Assembly: GCF_001806325.1 (NCBI RefSeq)
Contig: NZ_CP017580.1
Coordinates: 1,302,001 to 1,366,000, forward strand
Origin: Curtobacterium sp. BH-2-1-1
GTDB taxonomy: Bacteria; Actinomycetota; Actinomycetes; Actinomycetales; Microbacteriaceae
DNA: 64,000 nucleotides
Direction: 5' to 3'
Below are positions 1 to 9,012 of the stretch, in pieces (positions within the stretch are counted from its first letter, which is position 1; each line of letters starts with the position of its first letter). Below the pieces are notes generated by a model. That model had not been told where the DNA came from, made no database searches, and saw nothing but the letters and a program-made list of their open reading frames with translations. Position numbers and translations under genes: made by a program.

Positions 1-52
1 CGATCCGGCCCTCGGCCAGCTGGGCGGTGATGTCGCGGTCGGAGAGCAGCAC
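1..52 (-). CDS. dcd: dCTP deaminase, N-terminal fragment
   Basis: The minus strand from position 52 reads GTG then VLLSDRDITAQLAEGRI, the N-terminus typical of actinobacterial dCTP deaminase, which makes dUMP precursors from dCTP. Only 17 codons lie in the window, so the catalytic part is not visible. The gene is divergent from the GNAT gene at 141. Confidence 0.8.
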   Translation of the reverse strand, partial: MLLSDRDITAQLAEGRI

Positions 53-140
53 GCGACGAGCCTAGCGGCAGCGGAACGGCACCGGTAAGCTGCGAGGCTG
101 CCCAGCGTCGGGCGGCGTCACACGGCCAGGAGGAACCGAC

Positions 141-1232
141 ATGACCGCGTACACCGTGCACGAACTCGACGTGCCCGCCACCATGGACGACGACGCCGCG
201 ACGGTGCAGGCCTTCCGCGACTGGGTCCGCGTGCAGAACGCCGCCGAGGTCGCCGTCACCCGGTTGCCCGAGATCCTCTGGACGCCCGAGGAACAGCTGC
301 CGTACCTGCTCGACCCCGAGGCACCGAGCCGCCTCTTCGTCGTGCGCGATCCCGACGGCGACGTCGTGGCCGCCGGCTCCTACGACACCAAGCAGGCACC
401 GGGGACCCCGAACTGCTGGATCGCGGTCGCCGTCGCGCCGGACCACCAGCGGCGAGGCATCGGCACGCTGCTGGCCGAGCACCTCGAGGGCATCGCCCGC
501 GACGACGGTCGCACCCAGTGGAAGACGTACGCGGTGTCACGGCAGGTCGGGCCGGCGTCCGGACCGGGGTACCTCGTCCCGCCCACCGGCCACGGCGCCG
601 TGCCCGAGGACGAAGCCGGCGCACGGTTCCTCACCGGGCGCGGCTGGCGCTTCGGGCAGGTCAACCGGATCAGCCGCCTGGCGCTGCCGGCCGACCACTC
701 CGTGGTGCGCGAGCTCCACGACCGCGCAGCGGCCGCCGCCGGACCCGGCTACCGGGTGCACGCGTGGGCCGGGCCGACGCCGGAGCAGTGGCTCGACGGC
801 ATCGCGCTGCTCGAGACCCGGATGAGCACCGACGCTCCGGAGGGCGACATGGAGGAGCCGGAGGACGTCTGGACGCGCGAGCGCCTGCAGGAGCACGAGG
901 CGCAGCTGCACCGCTCGCCGCGCACGATGGTCACGGTCGCGGTCGAACACCTCCCGACGACCACCTTGGCCGGTTTCACGCAGCTGGCAGTGCCGGACGC
1001 GGTGCACCAGCCGGTCATGCAGGGCGACACCCTCGTGCTGCGGGAGCACCGCGGGCACCGGCTCGGCTGGCTGCTCAAGGTGGCCGGGATCGAACGCGTC
1101 GAGCAGGACTTCCCGGGGCGACCCTCGATCATCACGTTCAACGCCGAGGAGAACCGCCCGATGCTCGACGTCAACGAGGCGGTCGGGTTCGTGGGCGTCG
1201 GGAGCGAGGGCATCTGGGAGCGCCGCGTCTGA
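141..1232 (+). CDS. Two-domain GNAT acetyltransferase
   Basis: The 363-residue protein looks like two fused GNAT domains. Domain one (about 1-190) has the acetyl-CoA loop RRGIGT at 104-109. Domain two (about 195-363) has a degenerate EHRGHRLG loop near 300 and ends with NEAVGFVGVG, a usual GNAT terminal strand. Tandem GNAT proteins of this size are common in actinobacteria, and mycothiol synthase is one example, but the substrate here cannot be read from sequence. AGGAGG about 6 bases before the ATG supports this start. Confidence 0.85.
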   Translation: MTAYTVHELDVPATMDDDAATVQAFRDWVRVQNAAEVAVTRLPEILWTPEEQLPYLLDPEAPSRLFVVRDPDGDVVAAGSYDTKQAPGTPNCWIAVAVAPDHQRRGIGTLLAEHLEGIARDDGRTQWKTYAVSRQVGPASGPGYLVPPTGHGAVPEDEAGARFLTGRGWRFGQVNRISRLALPADHSVVRELHDRAAAAAGPGYRVHAWAGPTPEQWLDGIALLETRMSTDAPEGDMEEPEDVWTRERLQEHEAQLHRSPRTMVTVAVEHLPTTTLAGFTQLAVPDAVHQPVMQGDTLVLREHRGHRLGWLLKVAGIERVEQDFPGRPSIITFNAEENRPMLDVNEAVGFVGVGSEGIWERRV

Positions 1233-1299
1233 CGTCGTGACCTGAGGCGGGCCGCAGCCGGTGCGCGCGACGCACGCCGCGCCTCCAGGCCGACGCGCC

Positions 1300-1305
1300 T
1301 ACGAT
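1300..1305 (+). promoter_or_regulatory. Putative -10 box TACGAT of a leaderless transcript
   Basis: TACGAT lies 9 bases before the ATG at 1315, and no Shine-Dalgarno sequence is present. This suggests transcription starts at or next to the start codon. Confidence 0.45.
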
Positions 1306-1314
1306 TGGACGGTC

Positions 1315-3360
1315 ATGACCGTCACGTCACCCGAAACCCAGCCAGGAGGCGCGGCGCCGGAATCGGCGCCCGTCACCGCGCGCACATCCACCGTCGCGAC
1401 GGTCCTCGTCGTCGCCGTCCCGCTCGCGGTGGCGTGCTCGATCCTCGGGATGACGCTCACCGGCGCCTTCACCGCGAACCAGCAACTGGTGTCCGCCGGC
1501 GACCTCGTCGAGTACGGGCTGCCCGTCGCGCGCGTGGTGCACGACACCATGGCGGCGCTGACGATCGGCCTGCTCGTCGTCGCGGCGTTCGCGCTCCCGG
1601 CGCAGAAGAAGGACCACCGGGCGATGTCGAGCGTGCAGCACCGCGCCGCTCGCTGGGCTGCCGCGACGGGTTCGGTGTGGTTCCTCGCGGCCGTGGTGAG
1701 CATCGTGCTGACGGGCGCGAACACCCTCGGCGTCCCGCTGACGAACCCGGTGTTCGCGCGGAACTTCACCCTCTTCGCGTTCCAGGTCGAGATCGGGCAG
1801 GCGCTCGTGGTGTCGGCCGTGGCGATCCTCGTCGCGACCGTTGTCGCCGCCTTCGCCACCCGGGTGACGACGCTCGCGGTGGCGACGGTCGCCGGGCTGT
1901 TCGCGCTGCTGCCGCTCGCCCTGTCCGGGCACGCGGCCGGGTCGCTCGAGCACGCCAACGCGGTGAACTCGCTCGCGGTCCACCTCGTCGCCGTCTGCGT
2001 CTGGGCCGGTGGCCTCGTCGCCGTGCTCGTCCTGCGCACCCGGACGAAGGGCGCCACCGGGCGGGTCGTGTCGCGGTACTCGACGCTCGCGGGGTGGGCG
2101 TTCGCCGCGGTCGCGTTCTCGGGCATCGTGAACGCGTCGCTCCGCCTGACCGGCCCGCTCGACCTGTTCACGACGACCTACGGGTGGCTCATCACGGTCA
2201 AGGCCGCCATCCTCGTGCTGCTCGGGCTCGCCGGGGTCGTCCAGCGGCGGCGGCTCGTGCCGGGGCTCCTCCGCGCGCCGCTCGACCGCCGCGTGTTCGT
2301 GCGGTTCGCCCTCGCCGAGATCGTGTTCATGGCGATCGCCATCGGGGTCTCCGTCGCCGTCTCCCGCTCGCAGCCGCCGATCCCGCAGACGCCGGAGACC
2401 GGGGACGACACCCGCTCCGGACTCATCGGGTTCCCGTACCCGCCAGCGCAGACCGTGCAGACCTACCTGACCCAGTGGCACATCGACTGGGTGTGGCTGG
2501 CGCTCGCGGTGGTCGGGGCCGGCTGGTACCTGCTCGCCGTCCGGAAGCTCCGGAAGCGGGGGGACAAGTGGCCCGTCGGACGCACGATCGCGTGGCTGCT
2601 CGGGTGCGCGCTGTTCATCTGGACGACCTCGGCGGGGCCGGCGGTCTACGGGATGATCCACTTCTCGTCGCACATGCTCCAGCACATGCTGCTCATGATG
2701 TTCGTGCCGCTGCCGCTCGTGCTCGGCGGGCCGGTGCTGCTCGCGCTGCGGACCCTGCCGGTGCGGAACGACGGCTCGCGCGGTGCCCGTGAGTGGCTCA
2801 TGCTCTTCACGCACTCGCGGTACATGCAGTTCCTCGCGAAGCCGGCCGTCGCCGGGGTGATCTTCGCCGGGTCCCTCGTCGTGTTCTACTTCACGCCCGC
2901 GTACGAGTACGCCATGCAGTCGCACGAGTGGCACGTGGCGATGATCGTGCACTTCGTCTTCAGCGGGTACCTGTTCTTCTGGGTGTTCGTCGGCGTCGAC
3001 CCGGGCCCGAAGCGACCGCAGTACCCGATCCTCATCATCGCCCTGCTCGCGACCCTGGCGTTCCACGCGTTCTTCGGCGTCGCGGTGATGACGTCGGAGT
3101 CGGTCTTCGCGATCGACTGGTTCCACGCGCTCGGGCAGACCAACGACGCCGCACTCCTGGCCGACCAGCACACCGGGGGCGGGATCGCGTGGGGTGCGTC
3201 CGAGCTGCCGATGGTGTTCGTCGCGCTGCTCGTCGTGCGCAACTGGGTCAGGTCGGACACCCGTGACGCGAAGCGCCTCGACCGCAAGGCGGAGCGGGAC
3301 GGGGACGCGGACCTCAAGGCGTACAACGAGCGCCTCGCCGCGATGCACGACCGCGACTGA
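1315..3360 (+). CDS. CopD-CtaG fusion membrane protein (copper / cytochrome oxidase assembly)
   Basis: This 681-residue polytopic membrane protein has an N-terminal CopD-like copper-resistance domain (about 35-340) and a C-terminal CtaG/caa3 assembly-factor domain (about 400-650). The CtaG part keeps the histidine motif HFSSHMLQHM at about 450-459. Families of this type handle copper at the membrane or deliver it to cytochrome c oxidase. An ATG at 1315 is preferred over an upstream GTG at 1261 because TACGAT sits just before it. A paralogue is at 35364-37298. The first 25 residues are polar and disordered and carry a copy of the GGAGGCGCGG repeat. Confidence 0.88.
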   Translation: MTVTSPETQPGGAAPESAPVTARTSTVATVLVVAVPLAVACSILGMTLTGAFTANQQLVSAGDLVEYGLPVARVVHDTMAALTIGLLVVAAFALPAQKKDHRAMSSVQHRAARWAAATGSVWFLAAVVSIVLTGANTLGVPLTNPVFARNFTLFAFQVEIGQALVVSAVAILVATVVAAFATRVTTLAVATVAGLFALLPLALSGHAAGSLEHANAVNSLAVHLVAVCVWAGGLVAVLVLRTRTKGATGRVVSRYSTLAGWAFAAVAFSGIVNASLRLTGPLDLFTTTYGWLITVKAAILVLLGLAGVVQRRRLVPGLLRAPLDRRVFVRFALAEIVFMAIAIGVSVAVSRSQPPIPQTPETGDDTRSGLIGFPYPPAQTVQTYLTQWHIDWVWLALAVVGAGWYLLAVRKLRKRGDKWPVGRTIAWLLGCALFIWTTSAGPAVYGMIHFSSHMLQHMLLMMFVPLPLVLGGPVLLALRTLPVRNDGSRGAREWLMLFTHSRYMQFLAKPAVAGVIFAGSLVVFYFTPAYEYAMQSHEWHVAMIVHFVFSGYLFFWVFVGVDPGPKRPQYPILIIALLATLAFHAFFGVAVMTSESVFAIDWFHALGQTNDAALLADQHTGGGIAWGASELPMVFVALLVVRNWVRSDTRDAKRLDRKAERDGDADLKAYNERLAAMHDRD

Positions 3361-3366
3361 CGGGGA

Positions 3367-3408
3367 CAGGGCCGTGCGCCGTGCGAGGTCGCACGGTGCA
3401 CGGCCCTG
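3367..3408. terminator. Bidirectional terminator between convergent genes
   Basis: An inverted repeat with arms CAGGGCCGTGC and GCACGGCCCTG, plus inner pairing around GTGCGAGGTCGCAC, lies between the convergent genes ending at 3360 and 3430. There is no U-tract, as is usual at this GC content. Confidence 0.75.
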
Positions 3409-3429
3409 TGGGTCGGCCCGACCTGCGTG

Positions 3430-6363
3430 CTACTCCGAGGCGTCCCGGGCAGCGCGGGTCCGGCGGACCATCAGCAGCACCAGGCCGCCGAGGAGCAGTG
3501 CGGCCGCGAGGCCGATGCCCGTGCCCATCGCGAGCGGCGACCCGGTGAACGCGAGCGCACCGGTGCCCGACCCGACCGGCGCGTGCGACGGAGTCGCCGC
3601 TGCGGTCGGGTCGGCGGTCGGGTCCGCTGCCGGGGTGACCGTGGCGGATGCGGCCACGACGACGACCTCGATCGTGGTGGTCGACGCCGCGAAGGACGCG
3701 TCCCCGCTGTAGGACACCGTCACGGTGTTCGTCCCGACGGGCAGCGCGTCGGTCTCGCAGCTCGTCTCGGGGAGCGTCGCCGTGCACAGGACGGTCCCGT
3801 CCGCCGCGGTGAAGGTCACCGTGCCGGTCGCGCCGGTCGGCAGGCCGGACGCACTGAGGCGGACCGTGGTGCCGACGACCGCGCGGGTCGTGTCGGTCGA
3901 GCCGACCAGCTCGGTCGGCTGCGCGGTCACGACCAGGTCGAAGGGGTCGCCCTCGGCCGGCTCGTAGTTGTCGTCGCCGCTGTACCGGGCGTGCACGCGG
4001 TAGGTGCCGCCGGCGAGGTCGGCGGGGACGTCGCAGGTCGTGTCGGGCAGGGTCGCGGTGCAGAGCACGGTGCCGTCGTCGGTGACGTAGTCGATCGTCC
4101 CGGTGGCGTCCTTCGGCACGTTCGGGCTCCCGAGCGTGGTGGTCTCGCCGTGCGTCACGGTCACCGTCGTGTCGGTGCCGGGGCCGGACGGGTCGGACGG
4201 TCCACTCGGGTCCGTCGGGTCGGACGTGCCCGGCGTGATGGTGGTCGCGGCCTTCCGGACGGTGAGGTCGACCGCCACGGCCGTGGAGCCCTCGTACCGA
4301 CCGTCGCCCGAGTAGACCGCGGTCACCGAGTGCGTCCCGGCGGCGAGCCCGGAGACGTCGCAGCTCGTGGCCGGCAGGGTCGCCGTGCAGAGGACCTTCC
4401 CGCCGGCGCGGAACTCGACGGACCCGGTCGGTGCGGGCCGGTCGCCGTCGACGGCGTCGAGGCCGTCGACCGCGAGGGTCACGGACGCGCCGTACGTCGT
4501 GGACGCCGGCGTCGACGTCACGGTGATCGCGGTCGGGACCTTCGAGACGACGAGCGAGCCGTCACCCGTGGCCGAGGCGTGGTCGGCGTCACCCTGGTAG
4601 GTCGCGGTGATCCCGCGGGTGCCGACCGTCGAGGTCGGGACGTCGCAGGACGCGACTCCGGAGGCGAGCGTCGCGGTGCAGAGCACGGCGCCGGACTCGG
4701 TGTCCGTGAACACGACGGACCCGGTCGGCGTGGTCGCCCCGTCGGACTCACCGGAGGCGACGCTCGCCGTCAGGGTGGCGCGGTCGCCGACGACCGCTGC
4801 GGCCGCACCGACCGAGACGGTGCTCGACTGCGGCTGGACCTCGAGGGCACGGGTGACGGTCACGGCCTCGGCGTCGGTGGAGGCGACGACGGTGGAGACG
4901 GTGGCGGTGCGGGCGGCGCCGGACACCGTGTACGGGATCGTCAGCGTCGGCAGGACGGTACCCGGCGTGCGGTCCGCCGCGGCCTGGTCGCACGTGACGA
5001 CCTGACCGGCGGCGGTGCAGCTCCAGCCGTCGCCGCTCGCCGTGGCGACGTCGGGCGTGACACCCGTCGGGAAGGTGGTGGTGGTGCGCACGAGCTGCGC
5101 TTCCGAGCCACCGTCGGCCGACACGGTGGGGGTGAGGGTGTACGTGCCCGAGCCGGCGTGCGCGACCTTCGCCGCGCCTCCCGTCTGGGCGGTCAGTACC
5201 GGCACCGGACCGGCGACGGTCGTGGTCTTGAGTGCGTTGACCTCGTGCACGTCGTTCGACCCACCGGTACCCGCGACCCATCCGTAGGTGAGCTTGTACG
5301 GGTACCCGGTGGTCTGGTCGACCCACGAGGACGGCACGCCCGCGACGTTGCTGCCGCCCTTCAGCGTCGGGAGCGCGCCGGCCAGGACCTGCCGGGTCCC
5401 ACCGCTCGACGTGAAGACGACCTTGAACGTGCCGGGATCGACCGACACGTCCGTGTTCCCGGTGCCCTGCGCGCGCAGGGTCGAGGTCGTCGGGTTGATG
5501 ACGATCTCGACGGGGACCTTCGCGGTGGTGCGGTCGGTCACCCCGGTCCGGCTGAGCGTGCCGTTGCCCGCGAGCGGGGTGCCCGCGGTCGTCGAGACGA
5601 TGCAGTAGCCGTTCAGGCCGTTGCCGGGGCCCCGGACCGTGACGTTGTTCGCGTAGGCGGCAGCGGACGCGTCCGCGGTGCAGCCCGAGCCGCCGAACGC
5701 CTTGTTCGAGAAGTTGCCGAACCGGTCGAGGCCGACGCCGAGGTAGGCGTGGGAGAGCCCCGACGCCTTCGTGCCGATGGACGCGTTCTGGCTGTCGGTG
5801 ATGCTCGCGCTGTAGCCCAGCGAGCCGCCGAGGTACCCGATCTTCTCGGGGACCTCGGGGTTGTACGGGTCGGTCGCGGCGAGGTAGAAGACGATCCCGT
5901 CCGCGCCGTTGCCGTTGTACTGGTAGCTGTGGAAGACGGCGTCGATGCCCTTGGTGATCGGGACCGACTGGCGGGAGCCGACGCCGCCGGCCTTGTCGCC
6001 CTGCGCGGTCGTCAGGCGGAGCGCCCCGTTGCCGCTGGCGTCACGGACCGAACCGGAGGCGATGCCCTTGCCGTCCGTGGTGCAGGTCGGGATGCTGCCG
6101 TCGTTGCTGGTGCCGGAGGCCGGGGCCGCGGTGAGGCACGCCTCGTTCGCCGCGCCGGACTGCGTGGACGGCAGGAGGTAGCCGTCGCCGACCGAACCGG
6201 TCGTGAACCCCTCGTTCACGAACGTGGTCTGCGCGGGAGCGGCGGCGGACGCGGTGGACGCACCCGCCCCCACGAGCGCGAGACCGGCGAGGCCGGCGAC
6301 GACGACGCCGGAGAGGATGCTGCGAGCGCGCGCGACGGCACGCTTCTGGGGTTGTGTACGCAC
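3430..6363 (-). CDS. Cell-wall-anchored surface protein: L-type-lectin-like domain plus Ig-like repeats, LAFTG anchor
   Basis: The 977-residue protein starts with a signal peptide (KRAVARARS, hydrophobic run, ASTASAA). About 50-290 resembles an L-type-lectin / concanavalin-like fold (NGNGADGIVFYLAATDPYN, YLGVGLDRFGN). A DUF11-like segment follows at about 310-430, then several Ig-like domains to about 900, each with a recurring VLCTATLP...CDV block. It ends with LAFTG near 936, a membrane segment and RRTRAARDASE, a class-E sortase type (LAXTG) anchor. The GTG at 6363, with CAGGG upstream, puts the signal peptide at the N-terminus; a longer frame opens to 6492 but adds only a basic, charged leader. 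Probable role: adhesion to host or matrix glycans, inferred from domains. Confidence 0.85.
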   Translation of the reverse strand: MRTQPQKRAVARARSILSGVVVAGLAGLALVGAGASTASAAAPAQTTFVNEGFTTGSVGDGYLLPSTQSGAANEACLTAAPASGTSNDGSIPTCTTDGKGIASGSVRDASGNGALRLTTAQGDKAGGVGSRQSVPITKGIDAVFHSYQYNGNGADGIVFYLAATDPYNPEVPEKIGYLGGSLGYSASITDSQNASIGTKASGLSHAYLGVGLDRFGNFSNKAFGGSGCTADASAAAYANNVTVRGPGNGLNGYCIVSTTAGTPLAGNGTLSRTGVTDRTTAKVPVEIVINPTTSTLRAQGTGNTDVSVDPGTFKVVFTSSGGTRQVLAGALPTLKGGSNVAGVPSSWVDQTTGYPYKLTYGWVAGTGGSNDVHEVNALKTTTVAGPVPVLTAQTGGAAKVAHAGSGTYTLTPTVSADGGSEAQLVRTTTTFPTGVTPDVATASGDGWSCTAAGQVVTCDQAAADRTPGTVLPTLTIPYTVSGAARTATVSTVVASTDAEAVTVTRALEVQPQSSTVSVGAAAAVVGDRATLTASVASGESDGATTPTGSVVFTDTESGAVLCTATLASGVASCDVPTSTVGTRGITATYQGDADHASATGDGSLVVSKVPTAITVTSTPASTTYGASVTLAVDGLDAVDGDRPAPTGSVEFRAGGKVLCTATLPATSCDVSGLAAGTHSVTAVYSGDGRYEGSTAVAVDLTVRKAATTITPGTSDPTDPSGPSDPSGPGTDTTVTVTHGETTTLGSPNVPKDATGTIDYVTDDGTVLCTATLPDTTCDVPADLAGGTYRVHARYSGDDNYEPAEGDPFDLVVTAQPTELVGSTDTTRAVVGTTVRLSASGLPTGATGTVTFTAADGTVLCTATLPETSCETDALPVGTNTVTVSYSGDASFAASTTTIEVVVVAASATVTPAADPTADPTAAATPSHAPVGSGTGALAFTGSPLAMGTGIGLAAALLLGGLVLLMVRRTRAARDASE

Positions 6364-6573
6364 TGGAGCCCTGTTCAGTGAGAAGAGCGGTGCCGACGAG
6401 GAGCGTGCGCGCCCGGCTCGTCGGCTCGGGTCCTCACACCGTAGGGCCGGATCGGGTACCCGCGGGTCTCGAAACGACCGTTCGCACCACAACTGGGGAC
6501 ACGCCCGGGCCCGCGAGTCGCGTCGAGCGCTCGCGCTGACCCCACTCCGGGTGACCGCAGAGGCGGTCGGTGC
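6364..6573. other. Intergenic region upstream of the surface-protein gene
   Basis: This 210-base gap presumably holds the promoter for the minus-strand surface protein. No repeat, RNA gene or clear operator is visible. Confidence 0.4.
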
Positions 6574-6921
6574 TCAGTCGCCGTGGACGATGCAGACCGC
6601 GTCGAGGTCCATCGCGGCCTCGAGCGCGGCGGAGATCCCGGACTCGCCGTCCGCCCCCTCGGGCGTCACGGTGTCCACCCACCACAGCGGCGTCGACAGC
6701 GTCGGGGCGTCCGGCAGGATCCGCTCGACCTCGTCGAGGGCGTCCACGCGCCGCACCGCGAGCACGGTGATCACGGGGTGCGTGGCGTCCCGGCAGACCT
6801 GCATCATCGGGCCGTCGTCGAGCGCCCGGACACCCCAGGACTCGTCGTGCAGGAGCAGCGCCTCGGCGACGTCGCGCGTCTCCACCGGCCCGCGGCAGAG
6901 CAGGGTGACGTCACGGGGCAC
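6574..6921 (-). CDS. Small protein resembling the N-terminal domain of DUF6177
   Basis: A GTG at 6921 lies just inside the 3' end of the upstream gene (stop 6911-6913) and opens a 115-residue frame: MPRDVTLLCRGPVETRDV ... TPLWWVDTVTP ... VCIVHGD. The layout, with a short RDV start, a QVCRD strand and an LWWVD motif at about residue 80, resembles what I recall as the first domain of DUF6177 proteins of actinobacterial type VII secretion loci. The gene is translationally coupled to the 355-residue gene upstream. Function unknown; no type VII genes are in the window. Confidence 0.6.
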   Translation of the reverse strand: MPRDVTLLCRGPVETRDVAEALLLHDESWGVRALDDGPMMQVCRDATHPVITVLAVRRVDALDEVERILPDAPTLSTPLWWVDTVTPEGADGESGISAALEAAMDLDAVCIVHGD

Positions 6922-7978
6922 GGTGACCGCCGAACACGTGCGAACCGTCCCCGACGTGGCCGTCCAGCGTGCCCTCGTCGTGCGCCGGGTCGAGCGGGGC
7001 ACCACCGACGAGCTGCAGGAACCGGTCCTCGTCGATGCGGTCGAGGAACGCCTCGAGCGCTTCCCAGCCGTCGTCGAAGCGCACGACGAGACCGCCGCCG
7101 CCGAACGTCGAGGTGGTCGTGCGCGGCGGGGGCCACACGCCGTCCCGGTCGAGGAACTCGGTCGCCTCGGGTCCGACCACGACCGCCAGCGGCGCGGGTT
7201 CGCCGTGCGAGACGGCACGGACGAGGTGGTCGGCGTCACCACGACGCTGCATCACCACACCGAAGACGGGTTCGACGTCCTCGGCGACGCGGTGCACGGC
7301 GTCGAGGAGCCGCGGCGCGAGCGTCTGGTCGGCACCGTCCTCGGGGATCGTGAGCACGGCGGACATCGTCTCGACGACCACGCCGTCGAGCAGGTGCGCG
7401 GTCATCGTCGCCGAGAAGCCCTCGCCCACGGCGTACGACGTCGACACCGCCGGGGCCTCGTGCTTGGCGTACTGCGTGACGACCCAGCGGTCCCACGGCA
7501 CGGTGAGCGGTTCGGCGGTGCCCCAGCGCGTCGGGCAGGTGCCGACCGTCTCACACAGGGCCTCGATCGCGGACCCGATGTCGATCGCGCGTTCGGCGTG
7601 GTGACGCAGCGTGAGGTCGATGCTGATCTGCCGCACCGAGTCGCGCGCGACGGGGTGCTCCGGCGAGGGCGTGCCGACGAGCTCGGGTCCGCGGTGCACG
7701 AAGTCCTCGATGCGGGAGGCTGCGACGCCGGTCCGCCCGTCGCGGAGCGTGCCGTCGGGATCGGTGACGGCCCACGCGGCCCCGTACGCGCCGAGGGCGT
7801 GCCGGAGCGCCGGTGTGAGTGCAGAGCCGGGCCCGGTGCGGAGGACGACGAAGCGTCCGGACTCGGATGCCCGACGGAGCAGGGAGGCGAGCGCCTCGGT
7901 CAGCCACACCACCGGCGAGGCCGAGTCGACCACGATCGCGGGGCCGACCACGTCGTCGATGAGGGGATGTCTGACCAT
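6911..7978 (-). CDS. DUF6177-like protein (main domain)
   Basis: The 355-residue protein begins MVRHPLIDDVVGPAIVVD and contains TRWGTAEPLTVPWDRWVV, which matches my memory of the conserved core of DUF6177 proteins. The start at 7978 is set by GAGGAGG about 7 bases upstream. No signal peptide or membrane segment is seen. Coupled to the 115-residue gene downstream, it could form the two halves of a DUF6177 protein in reversed order. DUF6177 has no established biochemical function. Family assignment is moderate; that the gene is real is clear. Confidence 0.65.
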   Translation of the reverse strand: MVRHPLIDDVVGPAIVVDSASPVVWLTEALASLLRRASESGRFVVLRTGPGSALTPALRHALGAYGAAWAVTDPDGTLRDGRTGVAASRIEDFVHRGPELVGTPSPEHPVARDSVRQISIDLTLRHHAERAIDIGSAIEALCETVGTCPTRWGTAEPLTVPWDRWVVTQYAKHEAPAVSTSYAVGEGFSATMTAHLLDGVVVETMSAVLTIPEDGADQTLAPRLLDAVHRVAEDVEPVFGVVMQRRGDADHLVRAVSHGEPAPLAVVVGPEATEFLDRDGVWPPPRTTTSTFGGGGLVVRFDDGWEALEAFLDRIDEDRFLQLVGGAPLDPAHDEGTLDGHVGDGSHVFGGHRAP

Positions 7979-8188
7979 CCGGGTCCTCCTCGGGTTCGCG
8001 GGTCGCTCGATCCACCTGGACGGTACACACGGGGGCGACACCTGTCCGTCAGACGGACCGGCTCACAGCGGAGACACGGGTCCGGCCAGGAGGCGCGGTG
8101 CGGGTCGGCAGCGCCACGCTCGGCGGGCACTCGGCTGGCGTCCAGCGCGGAATCCGCTAGGCTTGCGACGTCCCGCTGAGCGGGGTGC

Positions 8189-8262
8189 GCGAGTGTAGTT
8201 CAATGGTAGAACTCCAGCTTCCCAAGCTGGTAGCGCGGGTTCGATTCCCGTCACTCGCTCCA
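8189..8262 (+). tRNA. tRNA-Gly (anticodon CCC)
   Basis: A cloverleaf can be drawn: acceptor GCGAGTG/CACTCGC, anticodon stem CCAGC/GCTGG around loop TTCCCAA (anticodon CCC, reading GGG), and T-arm GCGGGTTCGATTCCCGT. The discriminator is T at 8259 and CCA is encoded at 8260-8262. The next gene starts 14 bases after its 3' end. Confidence 0.95.
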
Positions 8263-8264
8263 AC

Positions 8265-8270
8265 TAGCAT
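8265..8270 (+). promoter_or_regulatory. Putative -10 box TAGCAT of a leaderless transcript
   Basis: TAGCAT ends 6 bases before the GTG at 8277, which has no room for a ribosome binding site because the tRNA ends at 8262. Confidence 0.4.
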
Positions 8271-8276
8271 CGTGCT

Positions 8277-8894
8277 GTGGAGTCCAAGCCGGCATCTGTC
8301 CTCAAGGCGATCAGGGCCGAGATCATCGCCGGTACGCTGCCACGCGGCTCCCGCCTGAAGGAAGACGCCCTGGCCGAACGCTTCGGGGTCTCACGGGTCC
8401 CCGTGCGTGAAGCACTCCGTCAGCTGGAGACCGAGGGGTTCGTCGAGTCCGAGAAGTTCAAGGGCGTCCGCGTCGCCGACTCCTCGACCGAGGTCGTCAT
8501 CGAGCTCATGCAGATCCGCCGCGGACTCGAGGTGCTGGCTGCCGAGCTCGCCGCTCGTCGCCAGGGCGGCGAGTGCGCCGACCTGCTGCGCGCCGTCGGT
8601 CACGAGGAACGGTCCGACCAGGAGATCGAGGCCGCGCAGTCGCCGCGGTTCGCGTTCCACGGGCTGGTGGCGCGCGCCGCGGGGAACAGCCGACTCGAGA
8701 CGATGATCGACCACCTGATCCACCAGACTGCCTGGGCCTTCGAGCGCGTGACGCAGGACGAGGTGGCGTCGAGCAGCGATGACCACACCGCCGTCGCCGG
8801 CGCGATCCTGCGCGGCGCCTCGGTGCAAGCGGGCCTGCTGATGGACGAGCACCTGCGCCGCGACGAAGCGATCTACCGGGCGCTGAACCCGTAG
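8277..8894 (+). CDS. GntR-family regulator, FadR/FCD type
   Basis: The 205-residue protein has an N-terminal winged helix (about 10-72; ALAERFGVSRVPVREALRQL is the GntR recognition helix) and an all-helical FCD ligand domain (about 78-200). FCD regulators usually sense small organic acids and repress transport or catabolic genes next to them. Two GTATAC palindromes flank the space between this gene and the MFS transporter at 9077, which suggests this regulator controls that cluster. The GTG start appears leaderless. Confidence 0.88.
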   Translation: MESKPASVLKAIRAEIIAGTLPRGSRLKEDALAERFGVSRVPVREALRQLETEGFVESEKFKGVRVADSSTEVVIELMQIRRGLEVLAAELAARRQGGECADLLRAVGHEERSDQEIEAAQSPRFAFHGLVARAAGNSRLETMIDHLIHQTAWAFERVTQDEVASSSDDHTAVAGAILRGASVQAGLLMDEHLRRDEAIYRALNP

Positions 8895-8897
8895 GAA

Positions 8898-8905
8898 CGT
8901 ATACG
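8898..8905. promoter_or_regulatory. Putative GntR operator 1 (CGTATACG)
   Basis: A perfect 8-base palindrome lies 3 bases after the GntR stop codon. It shares GTATAC with the second site at 9013-9026. Confidence 0.45.
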
Positions 8906-8906
8906 A

Positions 8907-8923
8907 AAACCCCCGAGGGGCTT
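8907..8923. terminator. Weak hairpin after the GntR gene
   Basis: AAAACCCCC-GA-GGGGCTT forms a short stem directly after the first operator. It may terminate or attenuate the GntR transcript. Confidence 0.35.
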
Positions 8924-9012
8924 GGTCGGCGCCAGCCGTGATGCTTGGATGTCCGGGTGACACAGGCAGCCGTAACGAACCGTCTCGTGTTCGAAACCAG
9001 CCTGAAACAGCT

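Noticed and set aside
3427..6381. 984-codon plus-strand frame over the surface-protein gene
   Set aside because: It is antisense to a protein with signal peptide, domains and anchor; its Arg/Gly/Ala-rich product has no recognisable motif and is a shadow of high GC.
8189..8262. Integrated element at the tRNA-Gly gene
   Set aside because: No integrase and no duplicated tRNA 3' end was seen in the flanking sequence.
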